64,000 nt of DNA from SCRA01 sp035533275 (GCA_035533275.1 DATLUD010000058.1:1-64000); one strand, 5' to 3'. Positions 28,865-37,784 are shown, counted from the stretch's first letter. The notes: generated by a model from the sequence alone, not told the origin. Translations and numbers: made by a program.

Positions 28865-30460
28865 ATGGCGAGCCGGCTCCGCGTGGTCCTCGTCGGCGGC
28901 GACGAGTTGGCGCTCGACGTGCTGCGCGAGCTGCGCGCGGCCGGCGACGACGTGGACCTGCTCTGGCGGTCGCCGTGCCGCATCGCCGAAGAGGCGATCC
29001 GGCTGGGCGCGCGCCATCGCGACGCCGACCCCGAGCTCCTGGCCACGTGGGAGCGGCTGGCGCTCTCCGAGGGCACCGTGGTGGCCTGTATCTCGCAGGC
29101 CGACGACTTCAATCTCACCGTGGGGCTCCTGGCGCGCGAGGCGCACCCGCACGTGCGCCTCATCCTGCGGCAGTTCGACCGCCGTATGGCCGGAGAGTTG
29201 GAGCGCATCCTTCCCAACGCGGGCGTCGTGGCGATCGCCGACGTCGCCGCGGCGACGTACGCGGCCTCGGTGCTCGATCCGCACATCGTCTCCGCGTTCC
29301 GCTTTCCGGAGGCCAACGACGCGCTCTTGGCTTTCGCCGCGGGTATGGCGCAGGACTTCGGCTGCGCGGGCATGGAGCCGCGCGCCGCCGCCGAGCATCT
29401 GCGCGGACGGCTGATGGAGGTCAACGGCCATGCGCCGCGCGAGCAGCCGCTCGAGACCGGCGACGAGCTGGTGGTCTTCGCGCCGGTGGCGCGCCTGGCG
29501 CAGATCGCGCGCGCTCGCAAGCCGCGGGGCGCCGCGCGCAGACGCCGCCGCAACGTCGTGCGCAGCCTGCTGAGCCGTCTCGATCCCGTCACGCTGAGCG
29601 TGGGCCTCGCCACGGTGTTGCTCTTCCTGGTGGCCGCGATCTTCTACGGGGCCCAGCTGGGTCTCACGCCGCTCGAGGCGCTCTACGTGGTCACCAGCCG
29701 CATCGCGGAGAACGGCGACGTCTCGCTGTGGCGCACATCGCCCGGCGTCGAGGCGTTCACGATCGTCGTGATGCTCAGCGGGATCGCGCTCACGGGCAGC
29801 GTGGTCGCGCTCTTCACCAACGCCGTCGTCCGCCGCCGCGAGGAGATGGTGGCCGGGTTGCGCCGCGTCTACGCGCGCAACCACATCGTCGTCTGCGGCT
29901 CGGGCGTGGTGGGCTCGCGCGTGGTCGAGTATTTGCTGGCGCTGGGTGTCCCCGTGGTGATCGTGGAGCGAAAACCCGACCCCGCCCTGGTGGCTCAAGC
30001 GCGCGAGCGCGGCGCGCGCGTGATCACGGGGGACGCCACGCGCGAGCAGACGCTCGAGTACGCGGGCGTGGAGAGCGCGCTCGGCGTGGTGGCGCTGGCG
30101 GCCGACGACGCGACCAACCTCAAGATCGCGCTCACCGCGCGGGCCCTCAAGCACGACGCGCACATCGTGCTGCGCTTCAACAACGCCTCGCTGGGGCGCG
30201 CGGTGGAGCGCCACTTGGGCGCCGGCACCGTGCACGCCCTGCGCGACTTGGCGGCGCCGCTGGTGGCCGAGCGCGTAGCGGGCCACGACGTGCTCGACCG
30301 CGTGCGCGTCCACGGCACGCCCTGGGCGGTGGTGCGCCGCGACCGCACCGGTCTGCCCCCGTTGTGCGGGGCACGCGACGGGCGGCCGGTGGTCTATCGC
30401 GCCGGCGAGGAGCAGCAGCCGGGAGACGTGGTGCTCTCGCTGGCCGAATCGCGCGGCTAG
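28865..30460 (+). CDS. RCK-channel-RCK protein with a degenerate potassium filter
   Basis: A 531-residue protein. The N-terminal TrkA-N-like domain (about 1-215) has a worn glycine motif (VVLVGGDELALDVL). A two-helix channel segment (about 240-330; LATVLLFLVAAIFYGAQL, AFTIVVMLSGIALTGSVVALFT) follows, and then a second TrkA-N domain with an intact GxGxxG (VVCGSGVVGSRVVEYLL). Between the helices, where K+ channels have TVGYGD, this protein reads RIAENGDVSLW. It may therefore pass another ion or act as a sensor. The start is ATG 28865; upstream codons in frame show no family similarity. Confidence 0.8.
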   Translation: MASRLRVVLVGGDELALDVLRELRAAGDDVDLLWRSPCRIAEEAIRLGARHRDADPELLATWERLALSEGTVVACISQADDFNLTVGLLAREAHPHVRLILRQFDRRMAGELERILPNAGVVAIADVAAATYAASVLDPHIVSAFRFPEANDALLAFAAGMAQDFGCAGMEPRAAAEHLRGRLMEVNGHAPREQPLETGDELVVFAPVARLAQIARARKPRGAARRRRRNVVRSLLSRLDPVTLSVGLATVLLFLVAAIFYGAQLGLTPLEALYVVTSRIAENGDVSLWRTSPGVEAFTIVVMLSGIALTGSVVALFTNAVVRRREEMVAGLRRVYARNHIVVCGSGVVGSRVVEYLLALGVPVVIVERKPDPALVAQARERGARVITGDATREQTLEYAGVESALGVVALAADDATNLKIALTARALKHDAHIVLRFNNASLGRAVERHLGAGTVHALRDLAAPLVAERVAGHDVLDRVRVHGTPWAVVRRDRTGLPPLCGARDGRPVVYRAGEEQQPGDVVLSLAESRG

Positions 30461-30546
30461 CGCCGTTCGCTAGAGATCGATGAGAACCGGTCCGCCCTGC
30501 AACGCCGCGGGCAGCGCACGCCGTTAACCCTGTCGAAGGGCCGTGG

Positions 30547-30753
30547 ATGGGGCAGTTCTCCGATGCAGTCGCCGCCTTCTATCGCGACTTGGCCCAGCAC
30601 GCAAACGAGCAGCGCGTGGTAACCATGACGTTCTCGGAGTTCGGGCGCCGCGTGGCCGAGAACGCCAACCGCGGCACGGACCACGGCGAGGCGAGCGCGT
30701 CGCCGTCGGGTGTGCTGGCGGGCAGTTGGCGTGCGCTGCCGCTCTTCGGCTGA
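30547..30753 (+). pseudogene. Fragment of a DUF1501-family gene
   Basis: The short reading frame contains FSDAVAAFYRDLAQHANEQ, RVVTMTFSEFGRRVAENAN and RGTDHG. This is the characteristic late segment of DUF1501 proteins, which are normally above 400 residues. After GTDHG the similarity stops and an unrelated tail runs to the stop. Upstream in frame (30520-30546) no family sequence is present. Both ends are therefore missing, and this is best read as a relic. No DUF1800 partner is near. Confidence 0.6.
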
Positions 30754-30794
30754 GCAGCGCAGGTGCCGGAGCGCCCCGGCGCGGATAACGCGCC

Positions 30795-31589
30795 ATGAGC
30801 CGCATCGTCTTCCTGGGCACCGGCGGGGCCCGCTTCGTGGTCGCCAAGCAGCTGCGGGCATCGGGCGGCCTATGGTTCGAGCTCGGCGAGACGCGCTTCC
30901 ACGTCGATCCCGGTCCGGGGGCGCTCGTGCGGGCGCTCTCCCAGCAGCCGCCGCTCGATCCCCCGCGTCTGGATGCGATCGTCCTCTCGCACAAGCACTT
31001 GGACCACTCGGGCGACGTCAACGTGATGATCGAGGCGATGACGCACGGCGGCTGGCGCAAGCGCGGCGCGCTCTTGGCTCCCGCGGACGCCTTCGATCAA
31101 GAGGGCGTCGTGCTGCCGTACGTGCGGCGCTTCGTCGAGCGCATCGAGCACATCTGCGAGCACGGCGGGCCGTATCTGGTGAACGACGTCGAGATCCGCG
31201 CCTCGCTGCGCCACCGCCACGGCGTGGAGACCTACGGACTGCACTTCACGCGCGACGGCACGACGATCTCCTACCTCCCGTGCACGCGGTATTTCGACGG
31301 ACTGGCGGAGGACTACGCTCGCCACCGCCCGAGCGTGCTGATCCTCAACGTGCTGCGCTACCGCGACGCCCTCGACGTCGATCATCTCACGTTCGACGAT
31401 GCCCGCTCCATCATCCACGCCGTGCGCCCGCGCGTGGCCATTCTGACGCACTTCGGCACGCAGATGCTCGAGCGCAAGCCCTGGCTCTTGGCGCGCGAGC
31501 TGGAGCAAGCCCTGGGCCTGCGGGTCTACGCGGCCCGCGACGGCTGGGAGTTCGCGGTCGAGGAGGAGCTGGAGGCCGCCCATGTCTGA
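30795..31589 (+). CDS. MBL-fold metallo-hydrolase
   Basis: A 264-residue metallo-beta-lactamase-fold protein. The opening IVFLGTGGARFVVAKQLRASGG is RNase Z-like, the metal motif is LSHKHLDHSGD (HxHxDH variant with Lys at the second position), and TRYFDGLAEDYA and ILTHFGTQML supply later ligands. It is cytoplasmic. RNase Z and related phosphodiesterases are the closest pattern, but the exosite of tRNase Z is not visible. The 3' end overlaps the GNAT gene by 8 bases. Confidence 0.85.
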   Translation: MSRIVFLGTGGARFVVAKQLRASGGLWFELGETRFHVDPGPGALVRALSQQPPLDPPRLDAIVLSHKHLDHSGDVNVMIEAMTHGGWRKRGALLAPADAFDQEGVVLPYVRRFVERIEHICEHGGPYLVNDVEIRASLRHRHGVETYGLHFTRDGTTISYLPCTRYFDGLAEDYARHRPSVLILNVLRYRDALDVDHLTFDDARSIIHAVRPRVAILTHFGTQMLERKPWLLARELEQALGLRVYAARDGWEFAVEEELEAAHV

Positions 31590-32019
31590 TCCGTCGAGCC
31601 ACGAGGTCGCCGTCGTTCGTCCCGAGGAGATCGCGCCCTTCTTCACCGCCAGCCGCGTCGAGGCGGATTCGTCCTTCTGGGGCTTTCGCGTGATCTGGCA
31701 CGAGCAGGTGCATGCGCTCGCGGTGCGCGAGGACGGCCGGACGGTGGGTGCGGCGCTCTTCGAAGTCGCCGCGTCGCTGGCGAAGGTACGCCGGCTGGTC
31801 GTGCTCCCCGAGGCGCGGCGCCGCGGATACGGCCGGGCGATGGTGACGCGCATCGAGGAGATCGCCAACTACTACAACTGCCACAAGGTTTCGCTGGAGG
31901 TGCCGAAGGACTCGGCCGCCGAGGCCTTCTTCACGGCGTGCGGCTACCGTGTGGAGGCCACGCTGCCGCAGCACACGTTCAAGCTCGACGTCGACGTGCT
32001 GCGGAAGTTCCTGCTCTAG
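31582..32019 (+). CDS. GNAT-family N-acetyltransferase
   Basis: A 145-residue acetyltransferase. The acetyl-CoA site is VRRLVVLPEARRRGYGRAMV, which holds the R/Q-x-x-G-x-G/A motif A. The later helix-strand AAEAFFTACGYRVEATLPQHTF completes the fold. It is translationally coupled to the MBL gene. The acceptor substrate is unknown. Its stop overlaps the convergent DUF4097-like gene by 4 bases. Confidence 0.85.
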   Translation: MSDPSSHEVAVVRPEEIAPFFTASRVEADSSFWGFRVIWHEQVHALAVREDGRTVGAALFEVAASLAKVRRLVVLPEARRRGYGRAMVTRIEEIANYYNCHKVSLEVPKDSAAEAFFTACGYRVEATLPQHTFKLDVDVLRKFLL

Positions 32020-32978
32020 AGACGCTCGAGCAGCGCTTCGATGCGCGCCCATGGCGGCGTCGTCGCGCGGTGGAGCAAAGACCCGTCGTACAGAAAGAGG
32101 TTCCCGCGCTCGCTGCGCAGGGTGACCGCGGGTCCGCCGCCGTGGACGGTGGCGCTCACGACGCCGCGGTCGATCTGCGGGTGGCTGCGGCCGTCCAGCA
32201 GCGTGAAGATCCGCCCCGCGGCCGTGGAGCCGCTCACCTGAGCGCCGCTCTCGCCCACGCCGAGAGCCACCGCGCCGCTCCGCGAGTCGAAGCGGGCCAT
32301 GCCGGGGAGAAAGGCGGCGTCGTCGACGATCACGTCGCCGCGAATGCTGGTGGCCTGCGTCTGGGCGATGGTGCAGTCCCGCAGCACGATCGCCCCGATC
32401 CCGGTGCGCAGGCGCACGTGCCGGAGCATGGAGCCGTCGATGCCGATGACGCCCTGCGCGACTTGCAGATAGCCGGCGCCGGCGAAGTCCGTGACGGCGA
32501 TGACGCCGCGCCGAATCTTGGCCAGCAGGGTGGCGTGCCGGAGGCCCTCGACCCGCAGCCGGCCGCGCTCCATCTTGACGAGCACCAGGGCCGTGCGCTG
32601 GGGCACCTGGATCGCCACGCTCCCCACGTCCCCGCCGACGACGCGGATGTCGTCGTGGGGAGCCGCGCGCAACGGCGCCATGGTGAACGACTCGCCCGAG
32701 AGCGTGATGCGGGCGCCGTCGCGCGTCTGCACGGAGACGGGGAGAACGTGGACCCGGCGGTCGCCGGCGGTGGGCGTGTACGTCCTGCGCTCGACGCGCG
32801 CCCCGGTGGCAACGATGCGGACCGCGGTGCCGGGGCCCTCGCGCACCACGACGTTGGCCTGGTGGACGTCGACCACGACGATGGCCTGTGGGCCGACTGG
32901 AGCGTCCACCTGCGCGGCCCACGCCGCGGCGGGGGCCGTCAGCACCGCCACCAACACGAGCGCTAGCCGGATGAGCAC
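32016..32978 (-). CDS. Secreted DUF4097-like beta-helix protein (second module)
   Basis: A 320-residue exported protein. The signal peptide is VLIRLALVLVAVLTAPAAAWAA. The mature protein is a series of short strands (QAIVVVDVHQANVVVREG, VAIQVPQRTALVLVKMERGRLRVEGL, LRTGIGAIVLRDCTIAQ, AVTLRSERGNLFLYDG). I chose GTG 32978, one base after the kinase stop; the longer frame upstream lies inside the kinase gene. It is the last gene of a regulator-kinase-protein operon. The parallel module at 8.3-11.3 kb has the protein first. Confidence 0.75.
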   Translation of the reverse strand: MLIRLALVLVAVLTAPAAAWAAQVDAPVGPQAIVVVDVHQANVVVREGPGTAVRIVATGARVERRTYTPTAGDRRVHVLPVSVQTRDGARITLSGESFTMAPLRAAPHDDIRVVGGDVGSVAIQVPQRTALVLVKMERGRLRVEGLRHATLLAKIRRGVIAVTDFAGAGYLQVAQGVIGIDGSMLRHVRLRTGIGAIVLRDCTIAQTQATSIRGDVIVDDAAFLPGMARFDSRSGAVALGVGESGAQVSGSTAAGRIFTLLDGRSHPQIDRGVVSATVHGGGPAVTLRSERGNLFLYDGSLLHRATTPPWARIEALLERL

Positions 32979-32979
32979 G

Positions 32980-34428
32980 CTATGAGTGTACCGGCGGCGG
33001 CGCCGGAGCGCCATGAGAGGGCGATGAGCGATCGAGCGGGAGCCGAAGCGCGAACGTGGTGCCCGTGCCCCGCGCGCTCTCCACCTCCACGGCGCCGGCG
33101 TGGGCTTGCACGATGCTGCGGACGATGGCCAGCCCCAGTCCCGTCCCCTCGATGTTGCGCGAGCGCGACTTGTCGGCACGGTAGAAGCGCTCGAAGACGT
33201 GGGGCAGCTCCTCGGCGGCGATGCCCGGGCCGCTGTCGCGCACGCGCACGACCGCGTCGCCGCCCTCGGCGTCGATGGCGACGTGGACGTAGCCGCGCTC
33301 GGTGAACTTGACCGCGTTGTCGATCAAGTTCCCGACGGCGTTGCGCAGCAAGCCCGGGTCGCCCACCACGACGGCGTCGGCGTGTGCCACCAGCGAGAGC
33401 TCCAGCCCCTTGGCGCGGGCGCGCGGGGCCGCGGCCGCCATGGCCTCCCTCACGGCCGATGCCAGCTCGACGGGCGCGCGCTCCAAGCCCTCTCCCGTCT
33501 CGGCCTTCGCCAGGACCAGCATCGATGAGACGATCGACGCCAGGTGCGCACTCTCCGAGGCGATCGCCTCGAGGGCCTCATGACGGATCGCCGGATCGCC
33601 GTCGCCCCATCGCTGCAGCATGTTGGCGTTCGCGTTGACGACCGTGAGAGGCGTCTTGAGCTCGTGGGAGGCGTCGGTGATGAAGCGGCGCTCGCGCGCG
33701 AAGGCCTCCTCGAGGCGGGCGAGCATGGCGTCGAACGTGTTGGCCAGCCGCCCAAGCTCGTCGTTGCGGTTGGTCCAGCGCAGGCGCCGGCCGAGGTCCT
33801 CGCTGCCGATCTCGCGCACGGCGCGCGTCAGCTCGTCGATGGGGGTCAGGGCCCGCGCCGCCAGCAAGAGACTCGCCAGGAGGATGGCGGCAGAGGCCGC
33901 GATCAGGGTCAGGGTCATGATCTCGCGCGTGCGCGCGAGCGTGCGGTTGAGCAGGGAGAGGTCTTCCGCCACGTGCACGACCGCGGCGACCTTGCCGTGC
34001 GAGACGATCGCGCGATCCTCGACCAGGAGCTCGCCCAGACTCGTCTCGACGGTCCGGTAGGCGACGGGGTGCGCGGCGCCGGCGTCTGCACCGGGCGGCA
34101 GGATCACCGCGCCGAGGTTGGAGCTCTTGCCGATGGTGTTGCCGTCGGGCTGGTCGACCTGAACGTAGACGTGGCGGGAGGCCCACTGGTTCAGGGTGTC
34201 GGTGCTGCCGAGCGCCTCGGTGATGCTGACGTCGTCGCCGAGGATCAGGATGGCATCGGCCTGCGTCGCGAAGCGGGCGATGTCGTCCGCCACGTTCGCG
34301 AGGCGCTCGCGCGCCTGGTCGAAGAGCAGGGCGCGGAAGCCCACGGTCACGGCGACGGCGAAGACGACGATCGCAACGATCTGGAGCGTGGCGTACCAGG
34401 CGCCGATCCGCCAGCGCAGGGAGCGCAC
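32980..34428 (-). CDS. Membrane sensor histidine kinase (second module)
   Basis: A 482-residue class I kinase. Membrane helices lie at about 12-32 and 172-192 with a periplasmic domain between, then HAMP (about 193-245). HisKA has H255 in FITDASHELKTPLTVV. The catalytic domain has the N box VGNLIDNAVKFTERG, the G1 box DSGPGIAAEELPHVFERFYR and the G2 box GTGLGLAIV. It is paralogous to the kinase at 9.9-11.3 kb. It follows the regulator gene by 6 bp and is followed by the DUF4097-like gene at 1 bp. Confidence 0.92.
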   Translation of the reverse strand: MRSLRWRIGAWYATLQIVAIVVFAVAVTVGFRALLFDQARERLANVADDIARFATQADAILILGDDVSITEALGSTDTLNQWASRHVYVQVDQPDGNTIGKSSNLGAVILPPGADAGAAHPVAYRTVETSLGELLVEDRAIVSHGKVAAVVHVAEDLSLLNRTLARTREIMTLTLIAASAAILLASLLLAARALTPIDELTRAVREIGSEDLGRRLRWTNRNDELGRLANTFDAMLARLEEAFARERRFITDASHELKTPLTVVNANANMLQRWGDGDPAIRHEALEAIASESAHLASIVSSMLVLAKAETGEGLERAPVELASAVREAMAAAAPRARAKGLELSLVAHADAVVVGDPGLLRNAVGNLIDNAVKFTERGYVHVAIDAEGGDAVVRVRDSGPGIAAEELPHVFERFYRADKSRSRNIEGTGLGLAIVRSIVQAHAGAVEVESARGTGTTFALRLPLDRSSPSHGAPAPPPVHS

Positions 34429-34434
34429 GGTCCT

Positions 34435-35121
34435 CTACGCGGGCAGGTCGTCGCGCAGCATGTAGCCCACGCCGCGCACCGTGTGGATGAGCTTGGGCTC
34501 GAAGCCGTCGTCGATCTTGCCGCGCAGGTAGCGGATGTAGACGTCGATCAAGTTGGAGTCGCCCAGGAAGTCGCTCCCCCAGACCCCCAAGAAGAGCTCG
34601 TCGCGCGTGTGGACCTTGTTGCGGTGCAGCAGGAGGAACTCCAGCAGGGCGAACTCGCGCGCCGTGAGCTGCACGGCTCTCTCGGCGCGCCGCACCTCGC
34701 GGCGGTCGCGGTCCATGGTCAGGTCGTGCGCGGAGAGCACGCTGTTTACCGGCGTGCGCTCGCGCAGGCGGACGCGGATGCGCGCGAGCAGCTCCTCGAT
34801 GGAGAAGGGCTTGGTGAGGTAGTCGCTGGCGCCCGCGTCCAAGCCGCTCACGCGGTCGGGAATCGCGTCTTTGGCGGTGAGCATGATGATCGGCACGTCG
34901 GTCTGCTTGCGCACCTGACGGCAGACCTCCAGGCCGTCCATCTTCGGCAAGAGGACGTCGAGCAGCACGAGATCCGGTTCGTTGAGGGCCCGCTCGAGGC
35001 CGCGCAACCCGTCGCTCGCGAGCTCCACCGCGTAGCCGTCGTGCTCGAGCTCCAACTGCAGGACGCGCGCGATCTTGGGATCGTCTTCGACGACCAGGAT
35101 GCGGGCCTTTTGCTCGCTCAT
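34435..35121 (-). CDS. OmpR-family response regulator (second module)
   Basis: A 228-residue regulator. The receiver has VVEDD, phospho-acceptor D55 in LVLLDVLLPKMDG, and lysine in YLTKPFSIEELL. The winged-helix domain has LTAREFALLEFLLLHRNKVHTRDEL and TVRGVGYMLRDDL. ATG 35121 is chosen over GTG 35127; both carry weak ribosome sites. First gene of the second DUF4097-like/two-component operon, transcribed divergently from thpR across a region with a 39-base hairpin. Confidence 0.92.
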   Translation of the reverse strand: MSEQKARILVVEDDPKIARVLQLELEHDGYAVELASDGLRGLERALNEPDLVLLDVLLPKMDGLEVCRQVRKQTDVPIIMLTAKDAIPDRVSGLDAGASDYLTKPFSIEELLARIRVRLRERTPVNSVLSAHDLTMDRDRREVRRAERAVQLTAREFALLEFLLLHRNKVHTRDELFLGVWGSDFLGDSNLIDVYIRYLRGKIDDGFEPKLIHTVRGVGYMLRDDLPA

Positions 35122-35171
35122 CGCCACGTCCGCTACGACACGGCATGAGGCCCCACCTGGAGGGGCTCCAG

Positions 35172-35210
35172 GCCGCCGGAGGGAGGGACATGCCCCCTCC
35201 CCCCGGCGGC
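35172..35210. other. Strong hairpin in the thpR/regulator divergent region
   Basis: GCCGCCGG (35172-35179) pairs with CCGGCGGC (35203-35210). After one mismatch GGGAGGG (35181-35187) pairs with CCCTCCC (35195-35201). The loop is 7 bases. No T-run follows on either strand, so it is not a classical terminator. It sits between two divergent genes, where a terminator is not expected. Confidence 0.5.
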
Positions 35211-35266
35211 GTTGCCGGCGTCGTGGGATGAGGAGGGCGGGCGGCGGTCGCGAATGAGGCCGGGCT

Positions 35267-35806
35267 ATGCCGAGGTTGTTCGTCGCCGCATGGGCGTCGG
35301 ATGCGGTGCGCCTGCGCGCGCGCGAGGTTCAGGGCGCGCTCCGGGAGCGAGGGCTGGCCTTGCGCTTCATGGAGGTGGAGCAATTGCACGCCACGCTGGC
35401 GTTCCTGGGAAGGGTGCACGAGGCGCGCGTGGGCGACGTCGAGCGCGCCTGCGGCGCGGCGGCGAGCGCATGCGAGCCCTTCGCGGTGACCATCGACTGC
35501 CTGGGCGGCTTTCCCACGGATGGCCGTGCGGCGGTGGCCTGGCTCGGCTCGCGGGCGTCCGCCGACGGCTTCGCGCGGACGGCGCAGGCGGTGCGCGCGC
35601 GCTTGCGCGACGCGGGCGTGGCGCACGACGAGAAGAACGCGCTCGCGCACGTCACCATCGCGCGCGCGGCGACGGCGGTGGACCTGCCCGCACTCGACAT
35701 CCCCGCGACGCCGTGGCGCATCGCGGAGATCGCGCTGGTGGAGAGTCAGACCTTGCCCGACGGCTCGCGCTACCAGACGGTGCGCACCTGGGGGCTGGGC
35801 GCGTGA
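35267..35806 (+). CDS. thpR: RNA 2',3'-cyclic phosphodiesterase (2H phosphoesterase)
   Basis: A 179-residue 2H-family protein. It has both catalytic histidine motifs, HATLAF (from EQLHATLAFLG) and HVTIAR (from ALAHVTIARA), in two similar halves. ThpR opens 2',3'-cyclic phosphates on RNA; the older name is 2'-5' RNA ligase. It is cytoplasmic. The pyrD start overlaps its stop by 4 bases. Confidence 0.88.
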   Translation: MPRLFVAAWASDAVRLRAREVQGALRERGLALRFMEVEQLHATLAFLGRVHEARVGDVERACGAAASACEPFAVTIDCLGGFPTDGRAAVAWLGSRASADGFARTAQAVRARLRDAGVAHDEKNALAHVTIARAATAVDLPALDIPATPWRIAEIALVESQTLPDGSRYQTVRTWGLGA

Positions 35807-36876
35807 GCCTCTGGTGGGAGGCGGCAAAGCGGGCGCTCTTCGCCCTCGACGCCGAGCGCGCGCACGAGCTGGGCCTGGGCGTTCTGGAGACGCTCGCGTC
35901 GATGCCGTCGTTGCGCCGGGCGATCGAGCCGGCGCACGATCCGATCCTGCGCGTGGAGCCGTGGCCCGGCGTGGTCTTTCCCAACCCGTTGGGCTTGGCC
36001 GCGGGCTTCGACAAGAACGGGCGCGCCTTCGAGGCGCTGGCGGCGCTGGGATTCGGCTTCGTCGAGGTGGGGACGGTGACGCCGCTCCCTCAGCCGGGAA
36101 ACCCCAAGCCGCGCGTGTTCCGCCTCCCGGCGGACCGCGCGCTCATCAACCGGCTGGGGTTCAACAACGAGGGCGCCGAGGCGGTGGCCGCGCGGCTGGC
36201 GGCACCGCGCCGTTGCGTCGTGGGCGTCAACGTGGGCAAGGGGATCGCCACGCCGCTCGACCGCGCGGTCGACGACTACGTGCGCGCATGGGAACGCCTC
36301 GCGCCGTTGGCGGACTACGCGGTGGTCAACGTGAGCTCGCCCAACACGCCGGGGCTGCGCAACCTCCAAGCGCGCGGCGAGTTGGAGCGCTTGGCGGAGG
36401 CGCTGACGCAGGTGCGCGAGCGTGCCGCGCGCAGAACGCCGCTGCTGCTCAAGATCGCGCCGGAGCTCGACGGCGACGCCCTCGCCGACGTCGCCGCGAT
36501 CGTCAAGGCGTACGGTATGGACGGCGTGGTCGCCACCAACACCACGACGGCCCGGAGCGGCTTGCGCACGCCCCCGGACGTCGTCGAGCGCGTGGGCGCC
36601 GGGGGACTCTCCGGCGCGCCGCTGCGGGGGCGCGCGGTCGAGGTGCTGCGGCAGCTGCGCGCGCTCTTGCCGCGGCCGACGGTGCTGGTGGGCGTCGGAG
36701 GGATCTCCACGTTCGACGATCTCTGGGAGCGGCTCGAAGCCGGAGCCGATCTCGTGCAGGCGTACACCGGATTCGTCTACGGGGGCCCCGCATGGCCGCG
36801 TGCGCTCGTGCGCGCGCTGGCGGCGCGCCTACGCGCGCAGGCGGTGCCCGCCTCCCGAGTTGCCGGTCAGCAGTAG
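35803..36876 (+). CDS. pyrD: Dihydroorotate dehydrogenase (quinone), class 2
   Basis: A 357-residue FMN enzyme of pyrimidine synthesis that oxidises dihydroorotate with membrane quinone. An N-terminal amphipathic extension (about 1-45) for membrane contact identifies class 2. Motifs include NPLGLAAGFDKNG, VEVGTVTPLPQPGNPKPR, RLGFNNEGA, VNVSSPNTPGLRNLQ (catalytic Ser region), KIAPEL, ATNTT and VGVGGI. The start is GTG in GTGAGC. The related genes pyrF and pyrE lie within the next 7 kb on the same strand but are interrupted by genes on the other strand. The 3' end overlaps the anti-sigma gene by 48 bp. Confidence 0.95.
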   Translation: MSLWWEAAKRALFALDAERAHELGLGVLETLASMPSLRRAIEPAHDPILRVEPWPGVVFPNPLGLAAGFDKNGRAFEALAALGFGFVEVGTVTPLPQPGNPKPRVFRLPADRALINRLGFNNEGAEAVAARLAAPRRCVVGVNVGKGIATPLDRAVDDYVRAWERLAPLADYAVVNVSSPNTPGLRNLQARGELERLAEALTQVRERAARRTPLLLKIAPELDGDALADVAAIVKAYGMDGVVATNTTTARSGLRTPPDVVERVGAGGLSGAPLRGRAVEVLRQLRALLPRPTVLVGVGGISTFDDLWERLEAGADLVQAYTGFVYGGPAWPRALVRALAARLRAQAVPASRVAGQQ

Positions 36877-37179
36877 GTACCAGAGCGCCACCACGCCGCC
36901 GGCGGCGGTCCAGAGCATGGTCGGGAGGTGGATCGCGGTGGCTGCCCAGGCGATGGCGGCGGCGGCGTAGGCGCCGGCGGCGGGAGAGCGGGCGATGACG
37001 AGCGCTCCCCAGACGACCAGCGCCGCTAAGACGCCGTACAGGGCGCTCTCCCACGAGGCGATCGCGATGCGGGGCGCATCCACGGTGGCGGCGATGATCC
37101 GCGCGCGCAGCGCGGCGGGGGGCTCCGCCATCGGGAGCTCCGCGAGCATGCGATCGAGATCGTCGTCGTAGGGTCTCAT
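36829..37179 (-). CDS. Probable membrane anti-sigma factor
   Basis: A 116-residue protein. A short cytoplasmic N-terminus (MRPYDDDLDRMLAELPMAEPP) with helical LRARIIAATV is followed by two or three membrane helices (about 45-62, 68-85, 88-104). No zinc-binding HxxxCxxC motif is visible. Position directly after the ECF sigma gene with a 4-base overlap is what suggests anti-sigma function. The sequence alone does not prove it. Confidence 0.6.
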   Translation of the reverse strand: MRPYDDDLDRMLAELPMAEPPAALRARIIAATVDAPRIAIASWESALYGVLAALVVWGALVIARSPAAGAYAAAAIAWAATAIHLPTMLWTAAGGVVALWYLLLTGNSGGGHRLRA

Positions 37180-37784
37180 GCCGGTTCTCCCGATTCCAAC
37201 AGCCGGCGCAGGCGCACCTTCGCGCGGTGGAGGTGCGTCTTGACCGTTCCGAGGGGCAAGCCGAGAATCTCCGCGACCTCCTCATAGGAGCGGTCCCGGA
37301 GGTAAAAGAGCGTGATGGCCTCGCGGTAACGCTCCGGGAGGTCGGCGATGGCCGCCAGCAGCCGTGAGCGCTGGTCGCTGCGGATCGCCTCGTCCTCGGG
37401 CCCCGACGCGGCATCGGGCGGCTCGGGGTGGTCCGGCTGGTCGGCAAGCGGCATGCGGCGGCTGCGGTTCAGCCGGTCGCAGCAGGTGTGGTGGGCGATC
37501 GCGAAGAGCCAGGTCGAGAAGCGGAACTCCGGGCGGAAGGTGCGCAGGCCGCGGTAGGCCTTGACGAAGGCTTCCTGTGTCGCGTCGGCCGCCTCTTCGC
37601 GGTCGCGCAGCATCCTAAAGGTGAAGTGATAGAGGGGCCGCTCGTAGGCCTCCACCAGCAGCGCGAAGGCTTGGCCGTCGCCCCCGCTCGAGGCCAAGGC
37701 CAGCAGACGGTCCTCCTCGGCGCTGCGCCGGGGCGGTGCGGAAGTCACGGGCACCCGTGCGGGTGCGAGCGCCAAAGCGGACAC
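37176..37784 (-). CDS. ECF-type RNA polymerase sigma factor
   Basis: A 202-residue sigma-70 family protein with region 2 (about 35-105; LLVEAYERPLYHFTFRML, DATQEAFVKAYRGLRTFRPEFRFSTWLFAIAHH) and region 4 (about 135-190; LPERYREAITLFYLRDRSYEEVAEILGLPLGTVKTHLHRAK). Regions 1 and 3 are absent, as in ECF factors. GTG start. It is followed by a membrane protein that is probably its anti-sigma. A sequence GAAAC-N17-CGTA, typical of ECF promoters, precedes the divergent gene at 37866. Confidence 0.92.
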   Translation of the reverse strand: MSALALAPARVPVTSAPPRRSAEEDRLLALASSGGDGQAFALLVEAYERPLYHFTFRMLRDREEAADATQEAFVKAYRGLRTFRPEFRFSTWLFAIAHHTCCDRLNRSRRMPLADQPDHPEPPDAASGPEDEAIRSDQRSRLLAAIADLPERYREAITLFYLRDRSYEEVAEILGLPLGTVKTHLHRAKVRLRRLLESGEPA

